Source: Toxorhynchites rutilus septentrionalis (taxonomy: Eukaryota; Arthropoda; Insecta; Diptera; Culicidae). From it: a stretch of DNA of 64,000 nt. Location: contig NC_073745.1 in assembly GCF_029784135.1 (NCBI RefSeq), forward strand, positions 242,629,124-242,693,123. Reading direction: 5' to 3'. Of this stretch, positions 43,991 to 54,358 are shown one piece after another. Each line of letters opens with the position of its first letter. The first letter of the stretch is position 1. The position numbers were made by a program, and so were the translations under genes. The notes beneath the pieces were generated by a model, which was not told where the DNA came from, searched no databases, and worked only from the letters and a program-made list of their open reading frames with translations.

Positions 43991-45162
43991 TACCATTAGA
44001 CGGCAAATTTATCCAGCAATTTTTTCGCCTAGGCCATCAACAGGGGAAATAATAAAACAAGTCAGCAATTTAACAAATAAAAGAGGTTTATTTTGCGAGC
44101 GGATGCGAAGGTAAATCATGTGTTATGTATTCTTTCCTTCAACTTCGTTCCCATGAATGTAGTATGCAACACAAAATTGTGTGCAATAATTCGTTCTATC
44201 AAACAATCAATAATCATATGCAAGATTTCGTGCACCACTCAAATTTCATTCAAGATTTAATCAAAGCCACGAGGAATGTGGTACCCATAAAGTGATCATT
44301 CGTCAATTGGGCCGGAAAATCAATACAATTTTCCAATTTTTCTCGCTAACTGAACTGCAAAACAGCAAAATCAATACTTCAAATTGAAGATGACATCTAT
44401 TATTGATACATAACTGCTTTGCAGCTCAGTTAACGTACGCCCTGTTATAGATAATTCCAGTTTAAGATAGTCCAGTTAGCGAATGACTTCTGTATATGAC
44501 GGGGCGACGAATTCGCTTAAGAGAGTGTCTTTCGGGCTGCGGCAACATAGGCAATTGTACAGCGAAAAATGATATCAATACTAGGAGGATGACAGCGATT
44601 ATCGTACGAGGATTTATTGAGATCTGCATAACATCGCAAAAATGAAACGAAATGAAATATTAATAATATTCATGACTCATATTCATAATTCTAGATGACT
44701 CAATTCTTTCTATAATGGATTGAGCAGTCGAACCAATACGACTTGATTGTGATAGTCTACAAACGAACATTATTTCACCGAAAAAGAAACTACTCCCGAT
44801 GTCTTAGAATGAGACTAATAATAAAAATTAGACAACGGAAATAAATCGCAATACCATAGCTATCCATTAAAAATAAATCAACTTCATGATTGATTTAATG
44901 AGTATTTTATCTCAAAATATCACGAAATCTTAAGAATTTTCAACTCGTTTTTTGTTTCTTTCCTATTAACTTCATATTCAATGTAATTAATTACGATATT
45001 TTTTTTATTCGATATATCATATTGAAGCCAATGAGCTAGTCTTCTTTGGAAAAATATTATACTTACGTAACAATAGGATTTTATTTTCGTGATAATTGAA
45101 TGTATTTGTATTTCATATTTTACTCGGTTAGATAGAAGGGTGCTATATTTTTGATATTTTTT
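43991..45162. other. No gene recognised
   Basis: AT-rich, with stops in all frames. Toward 44990-45060 it begins to share short blocks with R6 (TTGAAGCCAATGAGCTAG). Confidence 0.4.
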
Positions 45163-45774
45163 TTTGGGTTTTTAACATATCCGAAAATCAGAGACGCGTT
45201 TTTTTCGCTTTTGGGTTATGATTTTTCAAAGTTAACCGATGGTTCGAAAAATTATTGTTCCCCTTTTATCCAAAAATTACTTTATAAAAACCATAACTTT
45301 TGAATTACTAGACCGATTTAAATCAATTTGAAGTCAATTAGCTAGCATTCTTTGAAAAAAAATGTTACACTTGCGGGGAAATTGGATTCTCGTCGCATAA
45401 ATCTAGTCTATAAATTATAAAAACAAATAAGGACTAAGGGAAGAAATGCATAACTTAAAACGGCTTTTTCTCGAAAAATACTATACCAAATTGGGAACGG
45501 ATTGATGAGATTTGTTCGTTGGAAAATTTCTGATAATTTCTCATATGACTTTTAGCAATATGTGAGCATTTAGTAGCAAAATGTCAAACGTGAATTTCTA
45601 ATTCGATTATTTCAACAAAACCCGTGATGGTGCCAACAAACAATCGACAATGAATCTAAAGTGAACCAAAGTACTGTGTTAAGAGTGATTAAAACACTCA
45701 AACACAACTTAAATGTTAACAGGATAGCTGGTCCGGGTCACAAGAAAGGATTTAAATATCCAGAAACTGTGAAG

Positions 45775-46038
45775 ACAAAATCCTGTTTTTAAGCAAGTGC
45801 AGTATGTGTACTAGCTCATTTGAATCGGTCCAATAGTTCACAGGTTGTTAATTTTTGGAAAAAAGTAATTGTTGGAAAAAATAGGAAAAAGTTCATTTTT
45901 CGGACCATCCTAAAATGGAAATGAGCACCCTAGTGAAACAATAAAAAAATACGATTCTAATGTTTTACGATAAGGAACAAAACTTTTCACGAAAATCTGA
46001 GAACCACTACATCGATTTGGCATGAAATGGTTGAATAT
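45775..46038 (+). repeat. ~265-bp direct repeat, copy 1 (copy 2 at 47098-47365)
   Basis: Both copies carry AAAATCCTGTTTTTAAGC, TTGAATCGGTCCAA, TTTTTCGGACCATCCTAAAA, GATAAGGAACAAAACTTTTC and GAAATGGTTGAATATG at matching spacings with scattered differences. Copy 1 splits the transposase relic; copy 2 lies beyond its end. Their relation to R6 (they share TTTTCACGAAAATCTGAGAA) suggests a nested smaller R6 copy. Confidence 0.75.
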
Positions 46039-46372
46039 GGAAACCTGCTCATAGAGAAATCCTGGAATTCTTAGAAAAAAGCTGTATTATGGACGAAGAA
46101 ACTTATGTATTGTGTGGCTTCTCTCAACTCCATCGCCAGGAATTTTATTCAACGAGAAACGAGGAGATGTTGAAGAAAAATTCGAAAACAAAAAAGAAGT
46201 CAAGTTAAGGAAACACGATGTGTCGACATTTTTTTCGGCCAGATTTGACTTCATATCATTATGCCAAAGCAACATGGTATGGAGACAATAATCTGATTTT
46301 GGTTCCTAGAGACGCCAATCCGCATAACTCTCCTGAGCTCCGTCCGATTGGAAGACATTGGGTTTCAATTAA

Positions 46373-46645
46373 TTGTGCACCCGTGGCCGAGTGGTTAGCG
46401 TCATAACTAACATGCCGGGTGTTCGGGTTCGATTCCCGTTCTGGTCGGGGGAATTTTTGTCAAAGAAATTTCCTCCGACTTGCACTGTGATCACGCGTAT
46501 TCTAGAGCTTGCCACTCAGAATGTATTCAAGGCGTGTTATTTGGCATAGAAATCTTAACTAAGTACTTATAAAAATGACGCAAGTAATACTACGTTGAGA
46601 CGGCGAAGTTCCTCTAGGAACGTTAGTGCCATTGAAGAAGAAGAA
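46373..46645 (+). mobile_element. SINE-2 (Feilai-like), full length
   Basis: Head GTGCACCCGTGGCCGAGTGG, B box GGGTTCGATTCCC, standard body and (GAA)n tail. Exact 13-bp duplication GGGTTTCAATTAA (46360-46372 and 46646-46658). Nearly the same sequence as the copy at 27870-28156, including CATAACTAACATGCCGGG in the head, so both come from one recent source lineage. Confidence 0.92.
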
Positions 46646-47365
46646 GGGTTTCAATTAAAAGCAACTTGAAGTCAATGAAGAGACGAACCGAAAACATTGC
46701 ATAATTTCATAGTAAGTGGAATATCGCAGTCTTTTTATTTTTGTTTAGCTTTTTATAAAAGTGCTATTGGCTTGGGAGTTACAGCTGTTTAAAATTATGC
46801 ATTTTTTCCTGCCAAAGTGCTTACAATAAATAATAAAGAAAACGAATTTCAATTTTTTCGCAAAAGAAATATTTAAAAGAAAATACTTACTCAATATTTT
46901 CAATTTGATATGTCAATAATCTCAATCAAACCAGTAGTTCAAAAGTTATGATTTAAAAAAAACATTCTTGGAAAAAGGGGAAAATCTTAACTGTTTTGGG
47001 CTTTCAGCTCACAAGAAAAAATATAAAAATATATAGCGTCCTCTATACTATAAAGCGACCGAGTAAACTATAAAAAACAAACAATAAATAAAGACGAAAA
47101 TAAAATCCTGTTTTTAAGCAAGTGCAATATGTGTACTAGCTGATTTGAATCGGTCCAACAGTTCACAGGTTGTTAATTTTTGGAAAAAGTCATTGTTGTA
47201 AAAAATAAGAAAAAGTTGATTTTTCGGACCATCCTAAAATAGAAATGAGCACTCTAGTAAAACAATAAAAAAAAATCGATTCGAGTTTTACGATAAGGAA
47301 CAAAACTTTTCACGAAAATCTGAGAACAACTACATCGATTTGGAATGAAATGGTTGAATATGTTC

Positions 47366-49150
47366 ATTTTCATTAATTTAAATCCGATATAATGTGAAAA
47401 TATGTGCATAGCCTAGATCCACCTTCCCATTGTTATTCGAAGACTACATGTTAATAATTTGCTCGGACATTTCATGATATCGACGCACTCATCCTTTAAA
47501 GAACAAACAAAATACTTGTTAAGGATGATGCAGAAGCTTCCTTTTTCTAGCGAAAACCCCATCTAGGAGGTGCCTCCGAGAATCATTCGCATGACTACTC
47601 ATGTGTTAACTATAGAACCAGCTGGAAATCAGTTATCTTACTACAAGTTGGGAGCCGCCGAGAACACACAGTCAATACTCGTTGAAGCGAAACGAATTAT
47701 TCAATCAAATGCAAATCAGTAGCCATGTCCGATCGGGGCTCTGATTTAAACTTCAATCATCGCCAAATGAGCAAAGCATCTAATTAGGAAACAATCAGGA
47801 AGCAACATGATAATCGTCAATCATGTATGAATTTCTCTGGAGTTTGGGCTGCAAGTGATGTTTGATTTATGATTGAACCCATTCTCGCGTTTCATGTGCA
47901 ATGGTTCATCATGGTGGTGCGAAAGTGTATTGATTATTAGAATGGTGAAATTACAAATTTATGAAAATGTCTCAGAAATGGTGCAAATTCGCGGAACATC
48001 GGCAGCACAAATTGACCCACGAAGACTGTAGCGGAAAATCTGTTCCGACTCATTGAATATGCAATCAGTTGGCATGGTTCGTCGCCATGCTGTTTCCCAG
48101 AGAGCGGAAAAAAATGCTATCAGTTCCCAAATGCAGCCCATCAGCTGCCAGTTCCGCATCCGGACGATGGCGAATGCTTCATCACTGCTCACTGGTTAGA
48201 GCCGATGCTCGCTCGTCTTGCGGACGGTTATAAATTATCCTCCTATTTTCTACGGTTCACTGCAGAAATAGTCGGTTGCGGTTCATGTGCCCTTTTGCAT
48301 ATATGCCCGACCTCGTCAGGCGGTGAACAGAGTTCCGTTTCATGTTTGATGTGATTCTCGTTCAACCACACATTTGATTTTCTAAAGGAGAGTTGCAATT
48401 ATTGGAAAACAAAAAGGAAAAAAGTCTCCAAGATGAGTGTAATGCAGTGGGGGAAATTAAGGAAAGGAAAGGGTATGCGAGATGGTTCACTCGAGACTCG
48501 GAATCTCGTATATTTTCATGTTAGAAGAGGCAGTCGAGCGTATGCACCAGCAAACAGCATTCGTGAAGATCACGAAAGCGGCATCTCTTCAGCAAAGCTA
48601 AATTTAGGATATATTTTTCTTGTGCTTTCCGGAATTCCGGGTGCAAATCGCATGTCATCGTGAAAAGATTCTGGCTCCCGGTCGTGGCGATTGGCAGTGA
48701 ACGTTCTGTGCTATGCGAGGTTCGCCGGGAGGTCTAATTGATCTGAGCGCGTCCGTTGTTTGGATTCCTCTTCATCCTCGCACTAGCTTTTCTAGATCGT
48801 TTTTATGGACTATTCGTTCCTATCGACGTCTACGAGAATGATGGAGGATACTTGGCAACTGGAACTGTTCTCCTTATGGATAAATATTTGACATTCTTTC
48901 TGCTGCTATTGTCGCTTGTAGCGTGGCGCTCATTCGAGCTCAACATTAGTCGAGAGCAGCGTTAAACGTCCACTTGGTGTTATTTTAAATAGCAGTTAAC
49001 ATTGAGAATTATATTATATAGAATTATATAGAATTATATTTATTCTTTGTCATGGCTTGATGCTACAGTGTTTCGTTTCAAGTTGTACCATTTAGACGTC
49101 TCTTAACAGAATGTTTCAAAAAGTATATGACACTCAAACAAAATCTCTAA
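47366..49150. other. Stretch without recognised repeats
   Basis: Less repetitive and somewhat richer in GC than its surroundings, so it may be host DNA. Apart from a possible exon at 48745-48965, frames are short. A TATAAATTA lies near 48230, but no initiator at the right distance convinces me. Confidence 0.4.
48747..48965 (+). other. Open frame coding for two hydrophobic segments, possible exon
   Basis: A 73-codon frame without an ATG at its start, preceded by a stop at 48744. It reads LFGFLFILALAFL (hydrophobic), DRFYGLFVPIDVYENDGGYL, ATGTVLLMD, KYLTFFLLLLSLVAW (hydrophobic) and RSFELNISREQR, then stops. Two membrane-type segments around a polar loop could be an exon of a membrane protein or chance. 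I do not recognise the family, and no splice site is certain. Confidence 0.2.
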
Positions 49151-49689
49151 TACCGTACTAAATCATATTTCGGACACTTTGTTCCAATATATTGAAATGT
49201 TTAATGTACTGATAATCTATATTCTATTTCTATTTTCTATCTCTTCTCTATATAAATAAAAATCTCGTGTCACGGTGTTTGTTACCGAACTCCTCCGAAA
49301 CGGCTCGAACGATTTTGATGAAATTATACTCAAAATACTTGGTAGGTATGAGAATAGGTTGTAAACTATATATGATACCGGTAGGATACCGATAACCATA
49401 CATTTAATACCGAATAGGGTGGCTCTATGCAGAAAAAAAGATCTGGATTTTTTTTTTCAAAAATTTGACTTTATACCATACATATAACCTTAAACTTTGA
49501 CCCCAATTCCCTATTTTTAATTGCGATTTTATTATTATTGTGTCAAAAATATTCTAATAATTTAACCGTTGTTCGTTTTTTCAACAGAACGAATTTATTT
49601 AAGTTGTTCAATGACTGATGGCGTAACGCCCGCTTCATTGAACATCCATCTACAAATACACAAGTAACATCATTTCATCTAAAGCAGGG

Positions 49690-50520
49690 AGCATCTCCGA
49701 CGAGCTGGAAGCCTTTTTGAATGAGCACAATGAGTTATCGAAATTCTTCAAATAACATTTGCTCGGATTACAAAATGACAATCAAGCTATTGCCATCAAC
49801 CCTGATAAAACATCAGCTGGAGAACACGTGTGTAGATCCAAGGCACAAGCGCTGCTGGAATCATGATAGCACGGTGATACGAGAAATTTAATGCGAAGAA
49901 AAAACAATAATCTGGAATTCATCGTTGACACACACCGTTCATACGACCCTCGCTATGTTCTTCTTCAATGGCACTAACGTTCCCAAGGTTTGCCTTCTCA
50001 ACGTAGTACTACTTGCGTCATTTTTATTAGTAAATAGTTGAGATTTCTCTGACGAACAATACGCCATGAATGTATTTTGGAGTGGCAACCTCTAGAATAC
50101 GCGTGACTACAGTGCAAGTCAGAAGGGTTTCTTTAACGAAAAATCTCTTACATAAACATTAGACCAACGAAACCCCGTCACAGATACTTAATTCATTATG
50201 AACATCATTTCTCATTTTGATTTAATATTTATGAACATGCGACGAAACAAACAGAGGGCGCGCTCGAAGGATTTTTATGTTTATCATATGGTGATTTGAC
50301 ATGGTCAAGAAACGCCAATTCAAGATATCGTAAGCTGTGCCAACAATTTATGGTCGACATATACGCGAAGGTAGAGATTGAACGACTGCAATTCTTACTA
50401 CACAATCAACAAAAGCGGTGCGAGGAATAATACATTCACTTGCGAGACACTATCATGAGCAACGCCGACACAGCTTTAGTTATAGCCAGGCCATGAAGTT
50501 CGATCGTATTCGTCGCCACA
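49690..50520 (+). pseudogene. Helitron Rep protein, N-terminal relics
   Basis: Reads DELEAFLNEHNELSKFF, LLGLQNDNQAIAINPDKTSA, GEHVCRSKAQAL, stops, RRKNNNLEFIVDTHRSYDPR, the SINE fragment, and then RKLCQQFMVDIYAKVEIERL, CEE*YIHLRDTIMSNAD. These match in order the region of Helitron proteins ahead of the HUH nuclease (Helitron_like_N): DxTPSGEH, RRNNxLxxIxxTHRSYDxLQYP, QYVVDMYAKxExERL, EYIHLRDA. The HUH motif itself is not found in this copy. Stops and frameshifts throughout. Confidence 0.85.
49963..50155 (-). mobile_element. SINE-2 fragment carried by Helitron B
   Basis: Reversed SINE-2 body and tail (CTTCTTCAATGGCACTAACG; CGTAGTACTACTTGCGTCA; AGAATACGCGTGACTACAGTGC) without the tRNA head. 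Helitrons D (55091) and E (58086) have the same fragment at the same place after THRSYD-type codons, so it was inserted once before the Helitron copies spread. Confidence 0.85.
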
Positions 50521-50876
50521 TATTGTTGGTTGTATTGTGTTGAATGGAAAAAGCGCAATGTTACATTCTGTTCAAGCTCAAGTCCAATCGAGTTGAGCAA
50601 ATGTGACAACCTTGCCACGCAATTCGACGTAAACAACATTGGTCTCCATGTTCCATTTCTATGAAGCAAAAATAGTAATGGTTTTTCGGGTGGAATAAAC
50701 ACGCAAAATTTAGCATTCGAACACATTCAAAACAAATTTAGCATCCAAACGAAATCGAATAATAATTTTCATTCAAATTTCAACAATTTAGAATTATTTC
50801 CGGAATTATGCCGATCAGATAGAGAGTAAATTGAACCACAAATACGGATGACTTATTTTGACCATTGTTTCGCGAC

Positions 50877-51035
50877 GGAGGCGATCTGGCGTAGTGGTAA
50901 CATCCATGCCTCTCACGCTGAAGGTCACGAGTTCAATTCTCACTCCCGACATTCTTCCAAAAATGGAAGTAAAAGTGACGAACCAGCCAAATGAGTTGAA
51001 AATCACTATAATACAGATAAAAAAAAAAAAAAAAA
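50877..51035 (+). mobile_element. SINE-1, full length, inside Helitron B
   Basis: Head GGAGGCGATCTGGCGTAGTG, B box-like GAGTTCAATTC, body ATGGAAGTAAAAGTGACGAA, poly-A tail of about 18. Exact 13-bp duplication ATTGTTTCGCGAC (50864-50876 and 51036-51048). Absent from the other Helitron copies, so younger than B. Confidence 0.93.
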
Positions 51036-51702
51036 ATTGTTTCGCGACAAGGCGAACGAATTTAAGAGTGTAAAAGTCGATTTCGATCGAATTGTAAAAT
51101 CCGATCACTCATTTGCATATCTGAATATTGAGTTCTACAAATCGGTGAAGAGTAATAAAAACATCCATGAATAAAGGAAGCAATATGGCTGTGTTTCAAA
51201 CTTAGATTACCGATGTGAATACTCCTCGATTGAATGACAACGATAAAATAACGCGATTCCAAACAGGCCGATTAATCAGCTCCATTGAAGTTAGCTGGCG
51301 TATCACTGTTTTCCAATTTATGAACGAGACCAAGCTGTTATAAACTAAGCCATGTTGAAAATCACATGCACGTATTTTCTAACAAGGAGACAGCAATAAA
51401 TATTGATTTTCTATATTTCATTTTTTCTACTTTACGACAAACTTATATTACTTTTTTCAGTTGACGTTTATCTTTTAAGAGATCAAACATGTCAGTTACG
51501 TTAATGAAATACACCATGAAACATCATATAACCTTTCGTTCAAATCATTAAATTGGTTTTTTTATCGGTTACATTCGATTTATTTTAAAGATCGTTAAAA
51601 TATTCAAACACACTTACAATATATTAGTGTGTTTTATTCAACACCCAAAATATTCACTAGAAATAATTTATTTGGCAGAACAACGTTTGCCTGGTCAGCT
51701 AG

Positions 51703-53274
51703 TCTTATATATAAAATTCTCATGTCACGATGTTCGTGGTCAAACTCCTCCGAAACGGATCGACCGATTTTAATGATATTATACTCAAAAAACTTGGTAG
51801 GCATGAGAATAGGTCGTAAACTTTATATGATACCGCTAGGATACCTATTACTTTATATTTGATACCGATTAGGGTGGTCCCATGCAAATAAAATCTGAAT
51901 TAATTTGTTTTCGTATTTTTTTTTTGCATAAATTTGGCTTGAAAAAAAAAATTATAACCATATATAACCAATTTTCACCCTCATATCCTTTTTTTTATCG
52001 TGATATATGTATTTTTATATAAACGATTCCAAATAATTGATTCGTCGTTCGTTTTTTAAACAGGACGAATTTATCTACATTACTTAATGTCAGATGGCAC
52101 TTCGTCCTCTTTATCGAATTTCACCCTACACATACGCAAGTAACCTCAATTCGACAAAAACTAGGAATATCGCCGGCGAGCTGGAAGCCTTTTTGGATGA
52201 GCACAATGAATTATTGAAATTATTCTCATCACACCCATGCTCGGAATGCAAAATAACAGTCACGCTATTGTCGTCAATCCTGAAAAAAAAAACGATTGAA
52301 GAGCACATGTATAGATCCAATGCACCACAGTTACTTTAATTATTAGGACCATCATTACTCATTTTGAATTAATATTTTTTAATATTATGTGGTTGGAGGA
52401 GACGAAACAAACAAAAGAGTGCCCTCGATGGATTCTTATGTGTGTCGTTTGATAAATTGGCGCAGTCAGGACAACGTCATTCTAGGATGTCTTGAGCTGT
52501 GTCAATAATCCATGGTCAACATATTCGCAAAGGTAGAGAGCGAACGACTGCGATTCATATGAGACAATCAACAGAAGCGGTTCGAGGAATGATAGCGAGA
52601 CGCTATCATGAGTAACACCTACACAGCCTTTGTTCAAACGACAGCACGTGTGTTCAAACAAAATAAATGCAGTCTTTAATGGGCTCTATTACAAAATTAC
52701 AGGCATTTCGTCCAACAAGTTGCTGGATGTATACAAGATTTATAGAAGAATCGTTAAGTTCGGACTGTTTTCTAAGTATTTAAACTACATCGAGTAATGA
52801 TTTTCATCCAAATTTAAGCAATTTAAAATTATTTTCGTGTCTGCTAATCAGATTACAGATTAAATTGCTCCACGAATACGGATTACTTATTTTAAAGTTT
52901 ATTTTGCGCCGAGGCAAGGTTGCTACATTTCATAGCACGAATGATCAGATTTCTGAATGCAAAAGACGAATCCTGAGATCCGATCGATCCGGTCCATTTC
53001 TCTGTACATCATATATCCCATCTCCATCTCCACATCACACTCAGGTTCGGGAAGTTCCCACGGTCCAATGCAATACACGGTCAAATCTTCACGTATCTGC
53101 TCGATATCCACGTGGAATCTATCCTTCATCGATCATAATCAATTCATTTTATCAATCGTTGAAACATTTGAACACACATGTATTGCAATACATTAGTTAT
53201 TTTTTTTATTCAACAGTCAAAATATTCACTAGAAGTAATTTATATGGCAGAACAACGTTTGCCGGGTCAGCTAG
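51703..53274 (+). mobile_element. Helitron C, tandem to Helitron B
   Basis: Starts TCTTATATATAAAATTCTCA directly after the CTAG of B and ends GGCAGAACAACGTTTGCC, GGGTCAGCTAG (53274), followed by T and the rest of R5. 1572 bp. It shares the family opening (CATGTCACGATGTTCG; GCATGAGAATAGGTCGTAAA) but has a different internal deletion pattern from B and lacks its SINEs. Carries an N-terminal Rep relic. Confidence 0.87.
52094..52339 (+). pseudogene. Helitron Rep N-terminal relic
   Basis: LYRISPYTYASNLNSTKTRN, IAGELEAFLDEHNELLKLFS, CKITVTLLSSILKK and EEHMYRSNAPQ. This corresponds to the block before and including GEHxxRYNAP of Helitron proteins. It breaks off there by deletion. More decayed pieces follow to about 52700 (for example a THLRD-like stretch with stops). 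Confidence 0.7.
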
Positions 53275-53763
53275 TATAACTATAAAATTAATATCACAAT
53301 TGCTTCTTTAGAGTAATCCCTTGGTTTCCCTATCATTTCATATGAGAACTACATTCATAATCGGCGGAATTATGACAACACTACTTATTATCGTTTGTGT
53401 TTAACGTTTCCTTAGCGTGAGCACGTAGAATTTACCCGTTCATAAATTTTTAAATTTCTCCCGTGTTCCATCACTTCTCATCATCGTTAACAGTTTACTG
53501 TGATCGCTCGGTAAGTGTTTCGCTGTTGACTATAAAATATAATCAAGTGTAATGTAATTTTCGTTCAAAAAATTACAAAATAAAGTGTCCGAAATTTGAA
53601 TTCAATCTGTCCGAAATTTGATTGCTTCATTTGAAAAGCATTTTATTCGATGATTTTTTTATGTTTTCAATCAAATAGGTACCAAAGTAGAAAGCTTAAA
53701 AGCATATTGAACTAATTTATTAAAAATATCAACCAAATAATACCTTTGCATCAAGTTTAGATC

Positions 53764-53912
53764 TTTTTTTTCTCCATTATAGTGACTTTCAACACATTTC
53801 GGCTGGTTCGTCACTTTTACTTCCATTTTTGGAAGAATGTCGGGAGTGAGAATTGAACTAGTGACCTTTAGCGTGAGAGGCATGTATGTTACCACTACGC
53901 CAGATCGCCTCC
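53764..53912 (-). mobile_element. SINE-1 copy in R5-2, first
   Basis: On the minus strand GGAGGCGATCTGGCGTAGTG to the end TATAATGGAGAAAAAAAA; intact A box and weak B box. Part of the duplicated unit. Confidence 0.88.
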
Positions 53913-54014
53913 ACCTTTCAATCAAATAGGTACCAAAGTAGAAAGCTTAAAAGTATATTGAACTAATTTATTAAAAATATCAACCAAATAATACCTTTGC
54001 ATCAAGTTTAGATC

Positions 54015-54160
54015 TTTTTTTTCTCCATTATAGTGACTTTCAACACATTTCGGCTGGTTCGTCACTTTTACTTCCATTTTTGGAAGAATGTCAGGAGTGA
54101 GATTTGAACTCGTGATCTCTGCGCGAGAGGTATAGATGTTACCACTACGCCAGATCGCCA
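54015..54160 (-). mobile_element. SINE-1 copy in R5-2, second
   Basis: As the first copy but with differences around the B box (CACGAGTTCAAATCTCACT) and a shortened head. The outer borders carry GTTTAGATCT (about 54005-54014 and 54165-54174), which would be the target duplication of the original insertion. Confidence 0.85.
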
Positions 54161-54358
54161 GATCGTTTAGATCTGTTTTCTGCATCATATGCCTTAAGCG
54201 TCCGAAATATGATTCAGAACGGTATGTCAAAGCGGTTTGTTTATCATAATTGTGTAATATTTACCCGAACGACAGTTTCCCGAAAAACATTTACCCGAAG
54301 GTAACATCTACCCAAATGTAACGAATTAAAAAGTGTCTTTTAGGTTGATAAAAATTAA

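Larger units (their letters stand above)
45585..46715 (+). pseudogene. ITmD37E-like transposase, decayed
   Basis: Pieces in order: VKREFLIRLFQQNP-like start (45585), a stop, NESKVNQSTVLRVIKTLKHN (helix-turn-helix), IAGPGHKKGF. After a 0.3-kb non-coding insertion come IMDEETYVLCGFSQLHRQEF (first catalytic Asp, compare VMDDDTYVKADFRQLPG of the intact element), then RPDLTSYHYAK (second Asp) and NSPELRPIGRHW, where the catalytic Glu is replaced by Gly. SINE-2 interrupts directly after HW; the frame resumes SIKSNLKSMKRRTENIA. The missing Glu, stops and insertions make it inactive. Confidence 0.8.
45163..47365 (+). mobile_element. R6 element with long inverted arms and a dead transposase
   Basis: Left arm near 45163-45380 (CATATCCGAAAATCAGAGA; TTGTTCCCCTTTTATCC; AACTTTTGAATTACTAGACC) is answered in reverse near 46870-47040 (AACCAGTAGTTCAAAAGTT; GGAAAAAGGGGAAAATC). 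Between them is a decayed D37E-like transposase. A ~265-bp direct repeat (45775-46038 and 47098-47365) complicates the right side, and a SINE-2 sits in the coding region. Shorter R6 copies at 12880 and 14325 look like deletion derivatives. Exact termini are not resolved. Confidence 0.5.
49216..51702 (+). mobile_element. Helitron B, decayed
   Basis: Starts at TC (49216) after A and ends with hairpin-type GGCAGAACAACGTTTGCC, TGGTCAGCTAG (51702). The family opening TCTCGTGTCACGGTGTTTG lies at 49264. It holds Rep relics (49690-50520), a reversed SINE-2 fragment (49963-50155) and a SINE-1 (50877-51035). There is no helicase region, so it is non-autonomous. It abuts Helitron C with no spacer. Confidence 0.85.
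53667..54165. repeat. Tandem duplication of R5 plus SINE-1 (~249 bp x 2)
   Basis: The unit TTTCAATCAAATAGGTACC ... AAGTTTAGATC plus a reversed SINE-1 occurs twice in a row (about 53667-53915 and 53916-54165). R5 copy 1 has this R5 part once (near 5000-5100) without a SINE, so the SINE came first and the duplication afterwards. Confidence 0.8.
49153..54222 (+). mobile_element. R5 MITE copy 2, split by two Helitrons
   Basis: Left end CCGTACTAAATCATATTTCG after TA (49151-49152); right end CGAAATATGATTCAGAACGG before TA (54223-54224). The left piece (49153-49215) and right piece (53275-54222) join seamlessly when compared with R5 copy 1: GTACTGATAA then TATAACTATAAAATTAAT. The 4.06 kb between are Helitrons B and C. 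The right piece contains a tandem duplication with two SINE-1 copies. Confidence 0.85.

Noticed and set aside
46373..46450. tRNA gene (A and B boxes, GGTTCGATTCC)
   Set aside because: The acceptor and anticodon stems do not close, and the sequence continues into a SINE body with tail and target duplication. The same holds for the other SINE heads.
53922..54230. 102-codon minus-strand frame repeated at 53671-53925
   Set aside because: Reads the duplicated SINE-1 plus R5 unit; the two frames agree only because the DNA is duplicated.
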